From assembly GCA_013390745.1 (NCBI GenBank), contig JACASX010000012.1:1-32594 (forward strand): a stretch of 32,594 nucleotides of DNA, given 5' to 3'. Position numbers and translations under genes: made by a program. Position 1 is the first letter of the stretch, and every line of letters starts with the position of its first letter. Shown one piece after another: positions 1 to 6,684 of the stretch. The stretch comes from Marine Group I thaumarchaeote (GTDB lineage: Archaea; Thermoproteota; Nitrososphaeria; Nitrososphaerales; Nitrosopumilaceae). The notes under the pieces are model-generated. The model searched no databases. It was not told where the DNA came from and worked only from the letters and a program-made list of their open reading frames with translations.

Positions 1-1
1 C

Positions 2-640
2 AAGGAGCCAAAGCCAAAGAAAAGGGCAATACAGTTGGAATGGGAACCAGAACCAAAGCAGGACATAAAGAAAGAACGAAAAGACTACGAGAATGAATTT
101 CTTACACGCTATAGGAAGCAGGAAAAAGCAAAGCCAAAGAAAAGGGCAATACAGTTGGAATGGGAACCAGAACCAAAACCAAAACCAAAACCAAAACGAG
201 ACATAAAGAAAGAACGAAAAGACTACGAGAGGGAGTATGTATCCAAATTTACAAAATTACAAAAAACTAAATTAAAAATTGCCGCATTAGAGCAAAAATT
301 AAGACTTAGTCAAATAGAACTTGAGGAGCCAAAAACAGATCGAAAGAAAGAACGAAAGGAATACGAGAATGAATTTCTTGCACGCTATAAGATTCAGCAA
401 AAGGCAAAGCCAAAGAAAATGGCAATGCAGTTGGAATGGGAACCAGAACCAAAGCAGGACATAAAGAAAGAACGAAAAGACTACGAGAATGAATTTCTTA
501 CACGCTATAGGAAGCAGCAAAAAGCAAAACCAAAGAAAAATGTATCAAAGCTATTAACGCCTGAACCAAAAATAGATCGAAAGAAAGAACGAAAAGACTA
601 CGAGAAAGAATACCTATCTAGATTAAAAAACAATCTATAA
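2..640 (+). CDS. Lys/Glu-rich tandem-repeat protein, 5' end outside the window
   Basis: The reading frame is open to the left edge, so the first visible TTG (position 35) is an internal Leu codon and not the start. About 212 residues are visible. Five copies of a roughly 20-residue motif, consensus KKERKDYENEFLTRYRKQ, begin near bases 62, 200, 338, 458 and 575. They are separated by Pro/Glu/Lys-rich spacers containing WEPEPK, one of which has expanded to a (Pro-Lys)n run. The fourth copy with its spacer (421-539) is nearly identical in DNA to the first (25-143), indicating recent duplication or gene conversion. The protein is very highly charged, has no signal peptide or membrane segment in the visible part, and probably alternates helices with extended linkers. 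One further copy of the motif is at the N-terminus of the coiled-coil protein encoded at 1225-2040 on the other strand. I do not recognise a family; a scaffold or cytoskeleton-like role is only a guess. Confidence 0.75.
   Translation, partial: KEPKPKKRAIQLEWEPEPKQDIKKERKDYENEFLTRYRKQEKAKPKKRAIQLEWEPEPKPKPKPKRDIKKERKDYEREYVSKFTKLQKTKLKIAALEQKLRLSQIELEEPKTDRKKERKEYENEFLARYKIQQKAKPKKMAMQLEWEPEPKQDIKKERKDYENEFLTRYRKQQKAKPKKNVSKLLTPEPKIDRKKERKDYEKEYLSRLKNNL
25..539 (+). repeat. Imperfect tandem repeats within the left-edge gene
   Basis: Repeat cores begin at about 62, 200, 338, 458 and 575, giving periods of 138, 138, 120 and 117 bases, all multiples of three. Segments 25-143 and 421-539 differ at only about three positions over 119 bases, and the first part of this unit recurs at 145-177. 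Degenerate copies lie between them. The pattern is that of an in-frame coding repeat that has expanded and been homogenised. Confidence 0.85.
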
Positions 641-671
641 ACCTTCTAAAAATTTAAGAGTGTCATGAATC

Positions 672-746
672 GGACCCGTTGCATAGCCTGGATAGTGCGA
701 ACGCTTGCGGAGCGTTAGGTCGCAGGTTCGAATCCTGCCGGGCCCG
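672..746 (+). tRNA. tRNA-Arg (anticodon GCG)
   Basis: A complete cloverleaf can be folded: acceptor 5' strand 672-678 with 739-745, a D stem GCAT/GTGC, anticodon stem AACGC/GCGTT around the loop TTGCGGA (anticodon GCG, reading CGC and CGU), and a T stem GCAGG/CCTGC around TTCGAAT. The discriminator is G746. CCA is not encoded. The third acceptor pair is an A-C mismatch (A674 with C743), so the acceptor stem is imperfect. No intron is visible. Confidence 0.9.
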
Positions 747-748
747 CC

Positions 749-753
749 TTTTT
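749..753 (+). terminator. Oligo-T terminator after tRNA-Arg
   Basis: Five T residues follow the tRNA 3' end directly. T-runs are the usual intrinsic termination signal of archaeal RNA polymerase. The run merges into the TATA-like box of the next gene. Confidence 0.35.
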
Positions 754-760
754 ATTTAAT
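751..760 (+). promoter_or_regulatory. TATA-like box for the FMN-binding protein gene
   Basis: TTTATTTAAT is centred about 28 bases before the ATG at 785. This spacing predicts transcription starting at or very near the start codon, that is, a leaderless mRNA. Confidence 0.4.
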
Positions 761-784
761 TAGGATTAAAAAAAAATATTTTCT

Positions 785-1228
785 ATGATTATTATTACTG
801 AAGAAATTAAAAATTTTGTTAATTTTCAAAAACTAGGGTATGTTGCAACAATCTCTGCTGATAATACACCTAATCTATCTCCCAAAGGCACTATCATGGT
901 ATTTGATGAATCATATCTGGCTTTTGCTGATATTCATTCACCTCAAACGGTAGAAAATTTAAGACATAATCCATCAACTGAAATTAATGTAGTTGATCCG
1001 TTTCGTAGGAGAGGATATCGTTTTAAGGGAATCGCAGAAATAATTTCATCAGGTGATAAATTTAATAAAATTATTTCATATTACAAAGAATCTGGAGTTA
1101 AAAGCTCGATCAAATCTATCATCTTAGTGAAAATCGAAAAGGTAAGTGAAGTACTTTCACCACTTTATGATCTTGGTTATACAGAAGAAGAATTAAAAAC
1201 TAAATGGAAAAAACATTATAAATTTTAA
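785..1228 (+). CDS. Pyridoxamine 5'-phosphate oxidase-like FMN-binding split-barrel protein
   Basis: The 147-residue product resembles short single-domain members of the PNPOx-like split-barrel family. The N-terminal part (residues about 10-40, GYVATISADNTPNLSPKGT) is the typical strand-turn-strand that packs against flavin. The segment around ENLRHNPSTEINVVDP and the following RGYRFKGIAEI match the family's second half. Such proteins bind FMN, F420 or heme and act as oxidoreductases or flavin carriers in the cytoplasm; the substrate cannot be predicted. Because this window also encodes F420 biosynthesis, a deazaflavin-binding role is possible but unproven. The gene stands alone, 38 bases after the tRNA, and its stop codon overlaps the stop codon of the convergent coiled-coil gene. 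Confidence 0.8.
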   Translation: MIIITEEIKNFVNFQKLGYVATISADNTPNLSPKGTIMVFDESYLAFADIHSPQTVENLRHNPSTEINVVDPFRRRGYRFKGIAEIISSGDKFNKIISYYKESGVKSSIKSIILVKIEKVSEVLSPLYDLGYTEEELKTKWKKHYKF

Positions 1229-2040
1229 TCCAACTTGGCAGATTTTTTTTGGTGTTCCCGTTCATTTTCAAGGGCTTTTTTTACTGCGTTCAACTCTGTA
1301 AGTGTGGTCTGCAATTTTTGATTCATTGATGCTACTACTGCACTAGCCGCATCAACAATTTTATCAGTTCCCTCACTCTTACTGGATTTTACCATTTCAT
1401 CTTTAATGAATTTCAGCTCCCTAAATCCAGAATCAAGATCCTTTCTTTTTTGCATTATTTCGTTTTCAAGTTTTTCTTTTTCTTCCCTCATTTTCTTAAA
1501 ATCTGGAGAATTATCCGCATTTGTTCTAACAGATTCAAGTTCACTGTTGTATTTCTTAATTTCATCCTTTATTTCAGATAATTCTCTTTTAGAATTGCTT
1601 ATTTCTTCAGTTAGCAAGTTTTGTTTCTTATATTCCTCTGCTATTTTTGCATTACCTTCAGTTTTTTTCTGGAGTTCATTATTTGTTTTGAGTAGTTCTA
1701 CTCGAGCTAATTTGGTTTTTGAAATAATGTCAGCGTATTCACTGTTTGATTTCTGAATATCTTCTTTTATACCGCTCAATACTTTTTTTGTATCCATTAA
1801 ATTTTTTATTGTAACATTGTATTCCTGTTTGACAGATTCGAATTTTGTAGAGAGTGAGTCCGGTTCTTTTTTTTGTATTTTAGCTTCAACTTGATTTTTT
1901 TCATCTGATTCTATTTCTATATTTTTTTTATTTTTTGACGTATTCTTTGGTTTTGCTTTTTCCTGCTTCCTATAGCGTGTAAGATATTTTTTCTCGTAGT
2001 TTTCTGATTCTTTTTTTTCGGAGCTTCCAAACCATTTCAT
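1225..2040 (-). CDS. Coiled-coil protein with an N-terminal copy of the YE..YLTRYRKQ motif
   Basis: The product is about 271 residues from the preferred start (ATG ending at 2040, MKWFGSSEKK). Another ATG lies two codons upstream, but the GGTGA Shine-Dalgarno-like sequence fits the 2040 start better. Residues 7-26 repeat the left-edge motif (YEKKYLTRYRKQEKAKPK), followed by a basic, low-complexity linker. From about residue 60 to the end the sequence is strongly heptad-like, with abundant Lys, Glu, Leu and Ile, which predicts long coiled coils. There is one non-helical break near DNSPDFKKM. No signal peptide or membrane segment is seen. It lies about 25 bases behind the small membrane protein gene and is probably the last gene of the 6111-to-1225 cluster. 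The family is not recognised. Coiled-coil proteins of this sort are often structural or scaffold proteins, but that is inference. Confidence 0.75.
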   Translation of the reverse strand: MKWFGSSEKKESENYEKKYLTRYRKQEKAKPKNTSKNKKNIEIESDEKNQVEAKIQKKEPDSLSTKFESVKQEYNVTIKNLMDTKKVLSGIKEDIQKSNSEYADIISKTKLARVELLKTNNELQKKTEGNAKIAEEYKKQNLLTEEISNSKRELSEIKDEIKKYNSELESVRTNADNSPDFKKMREEKEKLENEIMQKRKDLDSGFRELKFIKDEMVKSSKSEGTDKIVDAASAVVASMNQKLQTTLTELNAVKKALENEREHQKKSAKLD

Positions 2041-2065
2041 ACACATTCACCTTTTTTTATATTCA

Positions 2066-2263
2066 TTATCTCCTTATTTTCCCTCTTACATACTTTAAGT
2101 AAAAACCAATTCCACCAAAAATGAATCCAGATACCAGTGCAAGTATTGCTAATTCGGGATGCTCCTGGTACTGTGTTGGACCAACCATGAATAATACCGC
2201 GCCAAAAATGATCAAAAATAAGGATGTACTTCTTTTTGGTTTGTTGTGTTCATTATGTACCAT
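2066..2263 (-). CDS. Small two-helix membrane protein
   Basis: About 65 residues from the ATG ending at 2263; a TTG at 2272 overlapping the lysS stop (TTGA) would give 68. A polar N-terminus (MVHNEHNKPKRST) is followed by two hydrophobic segments (SLFLIIFGAVLFMVG and LAILALVSGFIFGGIGFYL) joined by a short polar loop, and a basic tail (KYVRGKIRR). This suggests a small integral membrane hairpin with both ends in the cytoplasm. The gene follows lysS without a gap and precedes the coiled-coil gene, so it is probably co-transcribed. Function unknown. Confidence 0.65.
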   Translation of the reverse strand: MVHNEHNKPKRSTSLFLIIFGAVLFMVGPTQYQEHPELAILALVSGFIFGGIGFYLKYVRGKIRR

Positions 2264-2268
2264 GATGA

Positions 2269-3873
2269 TCAAATATGCCTGTAAATAGCATCTGCAACCT
2301 TTTTCTTTCCAATATCTTCAATAAACGGTCCAATTTTTGGTCCACGATCTTTTGAAAGTATGATTTGATAAAGAATTTTGAAAAAGTCTTTTGGTTGAAC
2401 CTGATTTTCCTTTGCTATACTATATATCGAATTTTGCAGATCTTCCAGTGTTTCATCCTTTTGTAATAAATCGGCTAATTGTTTCAAGGCAACTTTAGAT
2501 GAATCATTAACCACTATCTTAGTAGCAGGTATTTTTGTTTCTTCAAAGTCATCAGAATAATTTCCAGCTAGTTTGATCAGTTCTTCTACACTATCTTTTC
2601 CCTCTTCCTTTATTGTACCATAATCAATCAGCTTTGAAGTTACGTATTCTATCCGATTATCTTTGAATATTTTACATAATTCTACTAACAGTCTATAGCT
2701 TACATGCGTGCTAGGATGATCTGAAGGTCTTAGAAGATTAACATACTCATAAAGCCCCTTGGATTTTACAAGTTTTGCTTCGTTGCCCACTTTAGTTTTT
2801 CCAAAGTAAATGCTTTCTAATTCATTATATTCGTCCATTAGTGCAGGGATATCTTCAAATCCAACCTCTCTTGCACCAGTGATTCTCTTGTAAAGTAAGA
2901 GAAGAATTGATTTAGGTGTTCCATATGTTAACCATCTTTGTGATGTTACAACATTTCCAAGAGATTTTGATATTTTTTTGCCGCCTTTATCCAAAAACAT
3001 TTCATACTTTACATGGTGAGGATGTGGGAATTCAAGTATTTGATCCGAAACCCAGTCGTTTACTTTGACTGAGTCCATGATGTCTTTTCCATGTGCTTCA
3101 AATCTTATATCAAAGGCTTGCCATCTGGCAGCAAACTCAACTTTCCATGCTAGCTTTCCAAGATCATTTGTGATATGAGCTTCTCCTTCATGCCCACAAC
3201 CCTTCAAAGTATACTTGTTATAACCAATAGTGGAATCTTTGCATCTGTATCTAACTTTTTTTTCATCCTCAAGGTATTCATAAGATTCTGTGGTGTATAG
3301 TTTGTCACAGTTTTGACATACTGGAAAATATGGCAAAACATTTTTGAATTTTGTTTGACTCGTTAATTCTTCAACCTTATTTCCAATTTCTTTGCTGCTT
3401 GCAAGTATTCTATGAATTTGTTCCTTTAAGATACCATTTTTGTAAGTATCATGCGCTGTCCTGTGCACATATTTTATTCCTAATTTATCAAGTCCCTCTA
3501 GGAGCATGCTGCTCATATGACTTCCGTAAGAATCATGGCATTTTCCATATGGATCTTCAATGGCAGATACTCTTCTACCCATATTTTCTTCTTTGACATC
3601 TAATCCCTCTGGGATTTTTCGTAATCCATCTAGATCATCTGAATATGCTATCAATTCAGATTTGTAGCCCAAATTTTCAAGAGCTAATTTTACACCGTAT
3701 GCCCTAACAGCATCGCCTAGACTACCAATATGTGGAATGCCGGAAGCACCTAACCCACTTTCTACCCTAATAATACCATCAATGTCTCGTCCAAGCTGTT
3801 TTTCACGTTCAATTAATTCAAAGGCTAGTTTGTCTATCCATGTACCCTTACCAATTATTTTTTGTTCAGTCAT
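2269..3873 (-). CDS. lysS: Class I lysyl-tRNA synthetase
   Basis: The 534-residue protein is the class I (archaeal-type) LysRS, which attaches lysine to tRNA-Lys. The HIGH-like motif is HIGS at residues 48-51 (GIPHIGSLGDAVRAYG), and the KMSKS-like motif is KISKS near residue 300 (GGKKISKSLGN). A zinc-binding knuckle region contains CQNC and later Cys residues ending in GCGHEGE (about residues 187-230). The C-terminal helical region is of the kind that recognises the anticodon. Length is normal for the family. The start ATG is preceded by AAGGT at a spacing of about five bases. The stop of elp3 lies three bases upstream, so the two genes are almost certainly co-transcribed. No class II LysRS is present in this window. 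Confidence 0.95.
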   Translation of the reverse strand: MTEQKIIGKGTWIDKLAFELIEREKQLGRDIDGIIRVESGLGASGIPHIGSLGDAVRAYGVKLALENLGYKSELIAYSDDLDGLRKIPEGLDVKEENMGRRVSAIEDPYGKCHDSYGSHMSSMLLEGLDKLGIKYVHRTAHDTYKNGILKEQIHRILASSKEIGNKVEELTSQTKFKNVLPYFPVCQNCDKLYTTESYEYLEDEKKVRYRCKDSTIGYNKYTLKGCGHEGEAHITNDLGKLAWKVEFAARWQAFDIRFEAHGKDIMDSVKVNDWVSDQILEFPHPHHVKYEMFLDKGGKKISKSLGNVVTSQRWLTYGTPKSILLLLYKRITGAREVGFEDIPALMDEYNELESIYFGKTKVGNEAKLVKSKGLYEYVNLLRPSDHPSTHVSYRLLVELCKIFKDNRIEYVTSKLIDYGTIKEEGKDSVEELIKLAGNYSDDFEETKIPATKIVVNDSSKVALKQLADLLQKDETLEDLQNSIYSIAKENQVQPKDFFKILYQIILSKDRGPKIGPFIEDIGKKKVADAIYRHI

Positions 3874-3876
3874 TAT

Positions 3877-5457
3877 TTACCTTAATTGCTTCGACATGTA
3901 TGGTCCATCTAATGAGTAGCCCAATTTTTTGTAATATTCACGTGTGCCAACTGCACTAATCGCAAGAAGTTTTTTTGCGTCAAAATTCTCTTTCGATATT
4001 TTTTCTGCCTCATCCATCAATTTTCTACCTAACCCGGAATGCTGAATACTGTTTTCTTCGTGTTCACCAATCTTAATTGATTTTCCAAATACATGAAGCT
4101 CCCTAACTATACATGAATTTGGAGTAATTTCATCTCTATGTGCCAATTCACTTGGTTTTCTTAAGCGTAAGAATCCATAAATTGTTTCATCTTCATCGTC
4201 AAAAGAAATGAAAGTCTCTCTTCCATTTGAGGAATCATATTCTTCTTTGCCAAGTTTCAATAATTCCGAAGGCATATTTTTTCTAGAAAGCCCAGCCTCT
4301 CTGCATCTAATACATTTACAAGAAAATCCTTCATCCTTCAATCGTTTGTGAACAATTTGCCTTAGATTGCCTGCTTTTGGACCAGCCTGAATTTCACCAG
4401 GTGTAATTTCTCTCTGAATGCGCATAATTCTAACCCATTTTGGAACCATTTTTTTTGCTTCAGTAAGTACATGTAACATTTCTTCGTCAGTATACGGCTT
4501 GTATTTTTTTTCTAGGTAATCGTTGTACAGTGGGGTATTTTTCAAAACCAATGATGGATATATCTTTAACATGTCTGGTTTGAGATTCGAGTCATTGAAT
4601 AGCTTCTTGAAATCATTGACGTCTTCATTAGGTGTCATAGTAGGCAAGCCTGGCATCATATGCGCAACTATTTTGTATCCGGAATCCTTTGAAATTTGGA
4701 ACGAATCTATAACATCATTGTAGTCGTGTCCTCTATTAACAATCTTGTAAACTCGCTCGTGTAGACTTTGTACGCCAATCTCAACTCTTGTTATGCCATA
4801 TGAGAGCATTAGGTCAACATGTTCTTTTTTACAATAATCTGGTTTTGTTTCAATAGTGAAGCCAACATTCCTGTTTTTTGCCTTCTGATTATTTTCCATG
4901 GCAATTTCCAAGTTTGGTGATGGAAATCCATTTAATGCATCGTAGCATGATTTGATAAAGTTCTCTTGATAATCCTTTGGCATGAAAAGAAATGTTCCAC
5001 CAACAACAACTAATTCTATTTTAGTTGTGTCGTGTCCAAATATGTGTAGCTGGTTAAGTTTTGAAGTGATCTGAATATTTGCATCATATCCATTTTTAAT
5101 GGAACTGATTGTAACAGGTTCTTTTCCCGTATAGCTATTTGGTGTATTGAATTCAATTCCACCTGGACAATAGGTGCATCTTCCATGGGGACATGCATAT
5201 GGTTTCGGCATTAGTGCAATTACCGCTACGCCGGATGCGGTTTTTACTGGTTTTTTAAGCAAAATCTTTTGGAGTTTTTCATACGATTTTCCATCCACCG
5301 TTGATAAAATTTCATAGTTTTTTGGAATTTTATCCAAAGAGTATTTTGTACAAATTCTTTTGATCTCTGTTTTTGCGTGATTTTTTGTAGGTTCAGTAAT
5401 TTGCAATAGACTTTGTGATATCTCACGACATGCATTAGAGAAATTTGTGTTTTTCAT
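3877..5457 (-). CDS. elp3: Elp3-type tRNA uridine-34 carboxymethyl transferase (radical SAM plus acetyltransferase)
   Basis: The 526-residue protein has the two-domain structure of archaeal Elp3. The radical SAM domain carries the cluster-binding cysteines in CPHGRCTYCPGG (C89, C94, C97). Further typical segments are FTIETKPDYC, EIGVQSLHERVYKIVNRGHD and AHMMPGLPTMT. The C-terminal GNAT domain (about residues 440-526) has the acetyl-CoA loop QHSGLGRKLM and ends with YYKKLGY. Elp3 uses acetyl-CoA and SAM chemistry to build the cm5 group on U34 of tRNAs; in archaea it works without the eukaryotic Elongator partners. A Cys-containing linker (CKCIRCREAG) lies between the domains. It is 12 bases from the upstream membrane protein gene and three bases from lysS. 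Cytoplasmic. Confidence 0.95.
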   Translation of the reverse strand: MKNTNFSNACREISQSLLQITEPTKNHAKTEIKRICTKYSLDKIPKNYEILSTVDGKSYEKLQKILLKKPVKTASGVAVIALMPKPYACPHGRCTYCPGGIEFNTPNSYTGKEPVTISSIKNGYDANIQITSKLNQLHIFGHDTTKIELVVVGGTFLFMPKDYQENFIKSCYDALNGFPSPNLEIAMENNQKAKNRNVGFTIETKPDYCKKEHVDLMLSYGITRVEIGVQSLHERVYKIVNRGHDYNDVIDSFQISKDSGYKIVAHMMPGLPTMTPNEDVNDFKKLFNDSNLKPDMLKIYPSLVLKNTPLYNDYLEKKYKPYTDEEMLHVLTEAKKMVPKWVRIMRIQREITPGEIQAGPKAGNLRQIVHKRLKDEGFSCKCIRCREAGLSRKNMPSELLKLGKEEYDSSNGRETFISFDDEDETIYGFLRLRKPSELAHRDEITPNSCIVRELHVFGKSIKIGEHEENSIQHSGLGRKLMDEAEKISKENFDAKKLLAISAVGTREYYKKLGYSLDGPYMSKQLR

Positions 5458-5469
5458 CTGTTATTATAA

Positions 5470-6111
5470 CTATTTTTCAATATGATTCTTTATAGAAATT
5501 TTACGGTCAAGTATAGCTATAATTCCAACAATTACGATTGCCAAGATTTCCAAATATAGCCAATCCAATCCTTGGAATCGGAAAATTTCAACTGTAAAAG
5601 GAGAAAGCAGTGGAAATCCACTTGTTGAACCGGGATAAATTTGTCCAGCAAGCCAAGTATCAAAAGCAATATGTGATATGATGGCAGAAAATGAGATAGC
5701 TGCCAAGCGATAGTCTTTTTTTCCAAAAGCATACAGCATTATCACAGCAATAATTATTGCAAATGGGAATGAATGTACAAAGCGTGAAATCATTTCCACA
5801 TTAAAAAACTGCAGTAAATGATCAGCATCAACCAGTAATGCAAAAGCTCCAGTCATGAATACATATTTCAGACTTAAACTAACTGCCCCCGCAATCATTC
5901 CAAATAATACATGCCCAAAAATATGTTCTAGGCTTGGATTGCTAACTATAAGCGGGCTCCCGATTATAGACGAGTCATCTGTAAAAATAAATCCAGTTAG
6001 GGAAAAACCAAAAGACAAAATTGAGAAAATAACACATGATTTTATAAAAAATTTTATTTGTCCTGATAATTTCACATGTAAAAATATTTTCTGGCTGTTT
6101 TTAATCTTCAC
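5470..6111 (-). CDS. Membrane-bound metal-dependent hydrolase-like protein (DUF457/YdjM type)
   Basis: About 213 residues with several hydrophobic segments. The motifs fit the DUF457/YdjM family: an N-terminal His in HVLFGMIAGA, the acidic LVDADHLLQF, FVHSFPFAI, and SHIAFDTWLAG, where His and Asp residues at membrane edges could bind a metal. The family is thought to be membrane hydrolases, but substrates are mostly unknown. The start is uncertain. The GTG at 6111 gives a long polar lead (MKIKNSQKIFLH), while a GTG at 6075 (VKLSGQIKFF) has the A/T-rich ATTAAAAA about 26 bases before it and could be the leaderless start. The gene is the likely first member of the cluster running through elp3 and lysS. 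Confidence 0.65.
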   Translation of the reverse strand: MKIKNSQKIFLHVKLSGQIKFFIKSCVIFSILSFGFSLTGFIFTDDSSIIGSPLIVSNPSLEHIFGHVLFGMIAGAVSLSLKYVFMTGAFALLVDADHLLQFFNVEMISRFVHSFPFAIIIAVIMLYAFGKKDYRLAAISFSAIISHIAFDTWLAGQIYPGSTSGFPLLSPFTVEIFRFQGLDWLYLEILAIVIVGIIAILDRKISIKNHIEK

Positions 6112-6192
6112 TATTGGTTGATAAAATTACAATACTGCACATATCCAATATTATGAATAACTTTCAGTCGTCATTTATTTTTTGTAGGTTTT

Positions 6193-6645
6193 TTATTTTT
6201 TCTTTCTTTTTTTACTACGAGATTTGGTTTTTCTTTCCAAACTCTTTCTGTATTCCAAATTTTTTAATTTAGCTAATTCAACTTTAATCGCAGCATTCTT
6301 TGTTTGGTTGTCAAGAAACTTTTTACCATCATCAGTAAGGATAGTTTTGTCCTTATCATCAACTGTTACATATCCAGCCTTGAGAAGATTTTGAACAAAC
6401 ATTTTTTTCAGTTCATCCAACTTTGGCGGTGTTTTTTTCGATTTAGTTTTTGTTTCTTTTACACCTTGCTGAAGTAATAGGGTTGTAAGATAATCAGTGC
6501 CTTTTTCCAGATGTTGAATTTCTTCAGTTTCAACATTCTTATTTTCATCGTGATGCTTTTTTCCACCTAATAGATGTGAAGATAAAGCATCCGTCTTATC
6601 AGGTTTTGTCTCCTCATTAATTTGATCAATTCCACTTTCCGGCAA
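6193..6645 (-). CDS. Basic-tailed protein with a winged-helix-like segment
   Basis: The 150-residue product begins at a TTG that has the TATA-like ATAAATTC centred about 26 bases upstream. The first 60 residues are polar and probably disordered. Residues about 75-115 (LDELKKMFVQNLLKAGYVTV, then a turn and ILTDDGKKFLDNQ) resemble the last helix and wing of a winged-helix domain. The tail ends in the very basic KTKSRSKKRKKK, suggesting nucleic acid binding. I do not recognise a named family. It is single, 81 bases upstream of the DUF457-like gene on the same strand. A role as a small chromatin-like or RNA-binding protein is a guess. Confidence 0.6.
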   Translation of the reverse strand: MPESGIDQINEETKPDKTDALSSHLLGGKKHHDENKNVETEEIQHLEKGTDYLTTLLLQQGVKETKTKSKKTPPKLDELKKMFVQNLLKAGYVTVDDKDKTILTDDGKKFLDNQTKNAAIKVELAKLKNLEYRKSLERKTKSRSKKRKKK

Positions 6646-6666
6646 TATCGATCTAGAGTAACGCTT

Positions 6667-6674
6667 GAATTTAT
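6667..6674 (-). promoter_or_regulatory. TATA-like box for the basic-tailed protein gene
   Basis: On the minus strand this reads ATAAATTC, centred 25-26 bases before the TTG start ending at 6645. This favours the TTG as a genuine leaderless start. Confidence 0.4.
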
Positions 6675-6684
6675 GTTCTTTTTT

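Noticed and set aside
2-640. CRISPR-like array at the left edge
   Set aside because: Repeats are in-frame coding units of varying length without unique spacers, and no cas genes are present.
1406-1756. 116-codon plus-strand frame opposite the coiled-coil gene
   Set aside because: Its Ser/Phe/Leu-rich composition is the mirror of the Glu/Lys-rich coiled-coil codons on the other strand.
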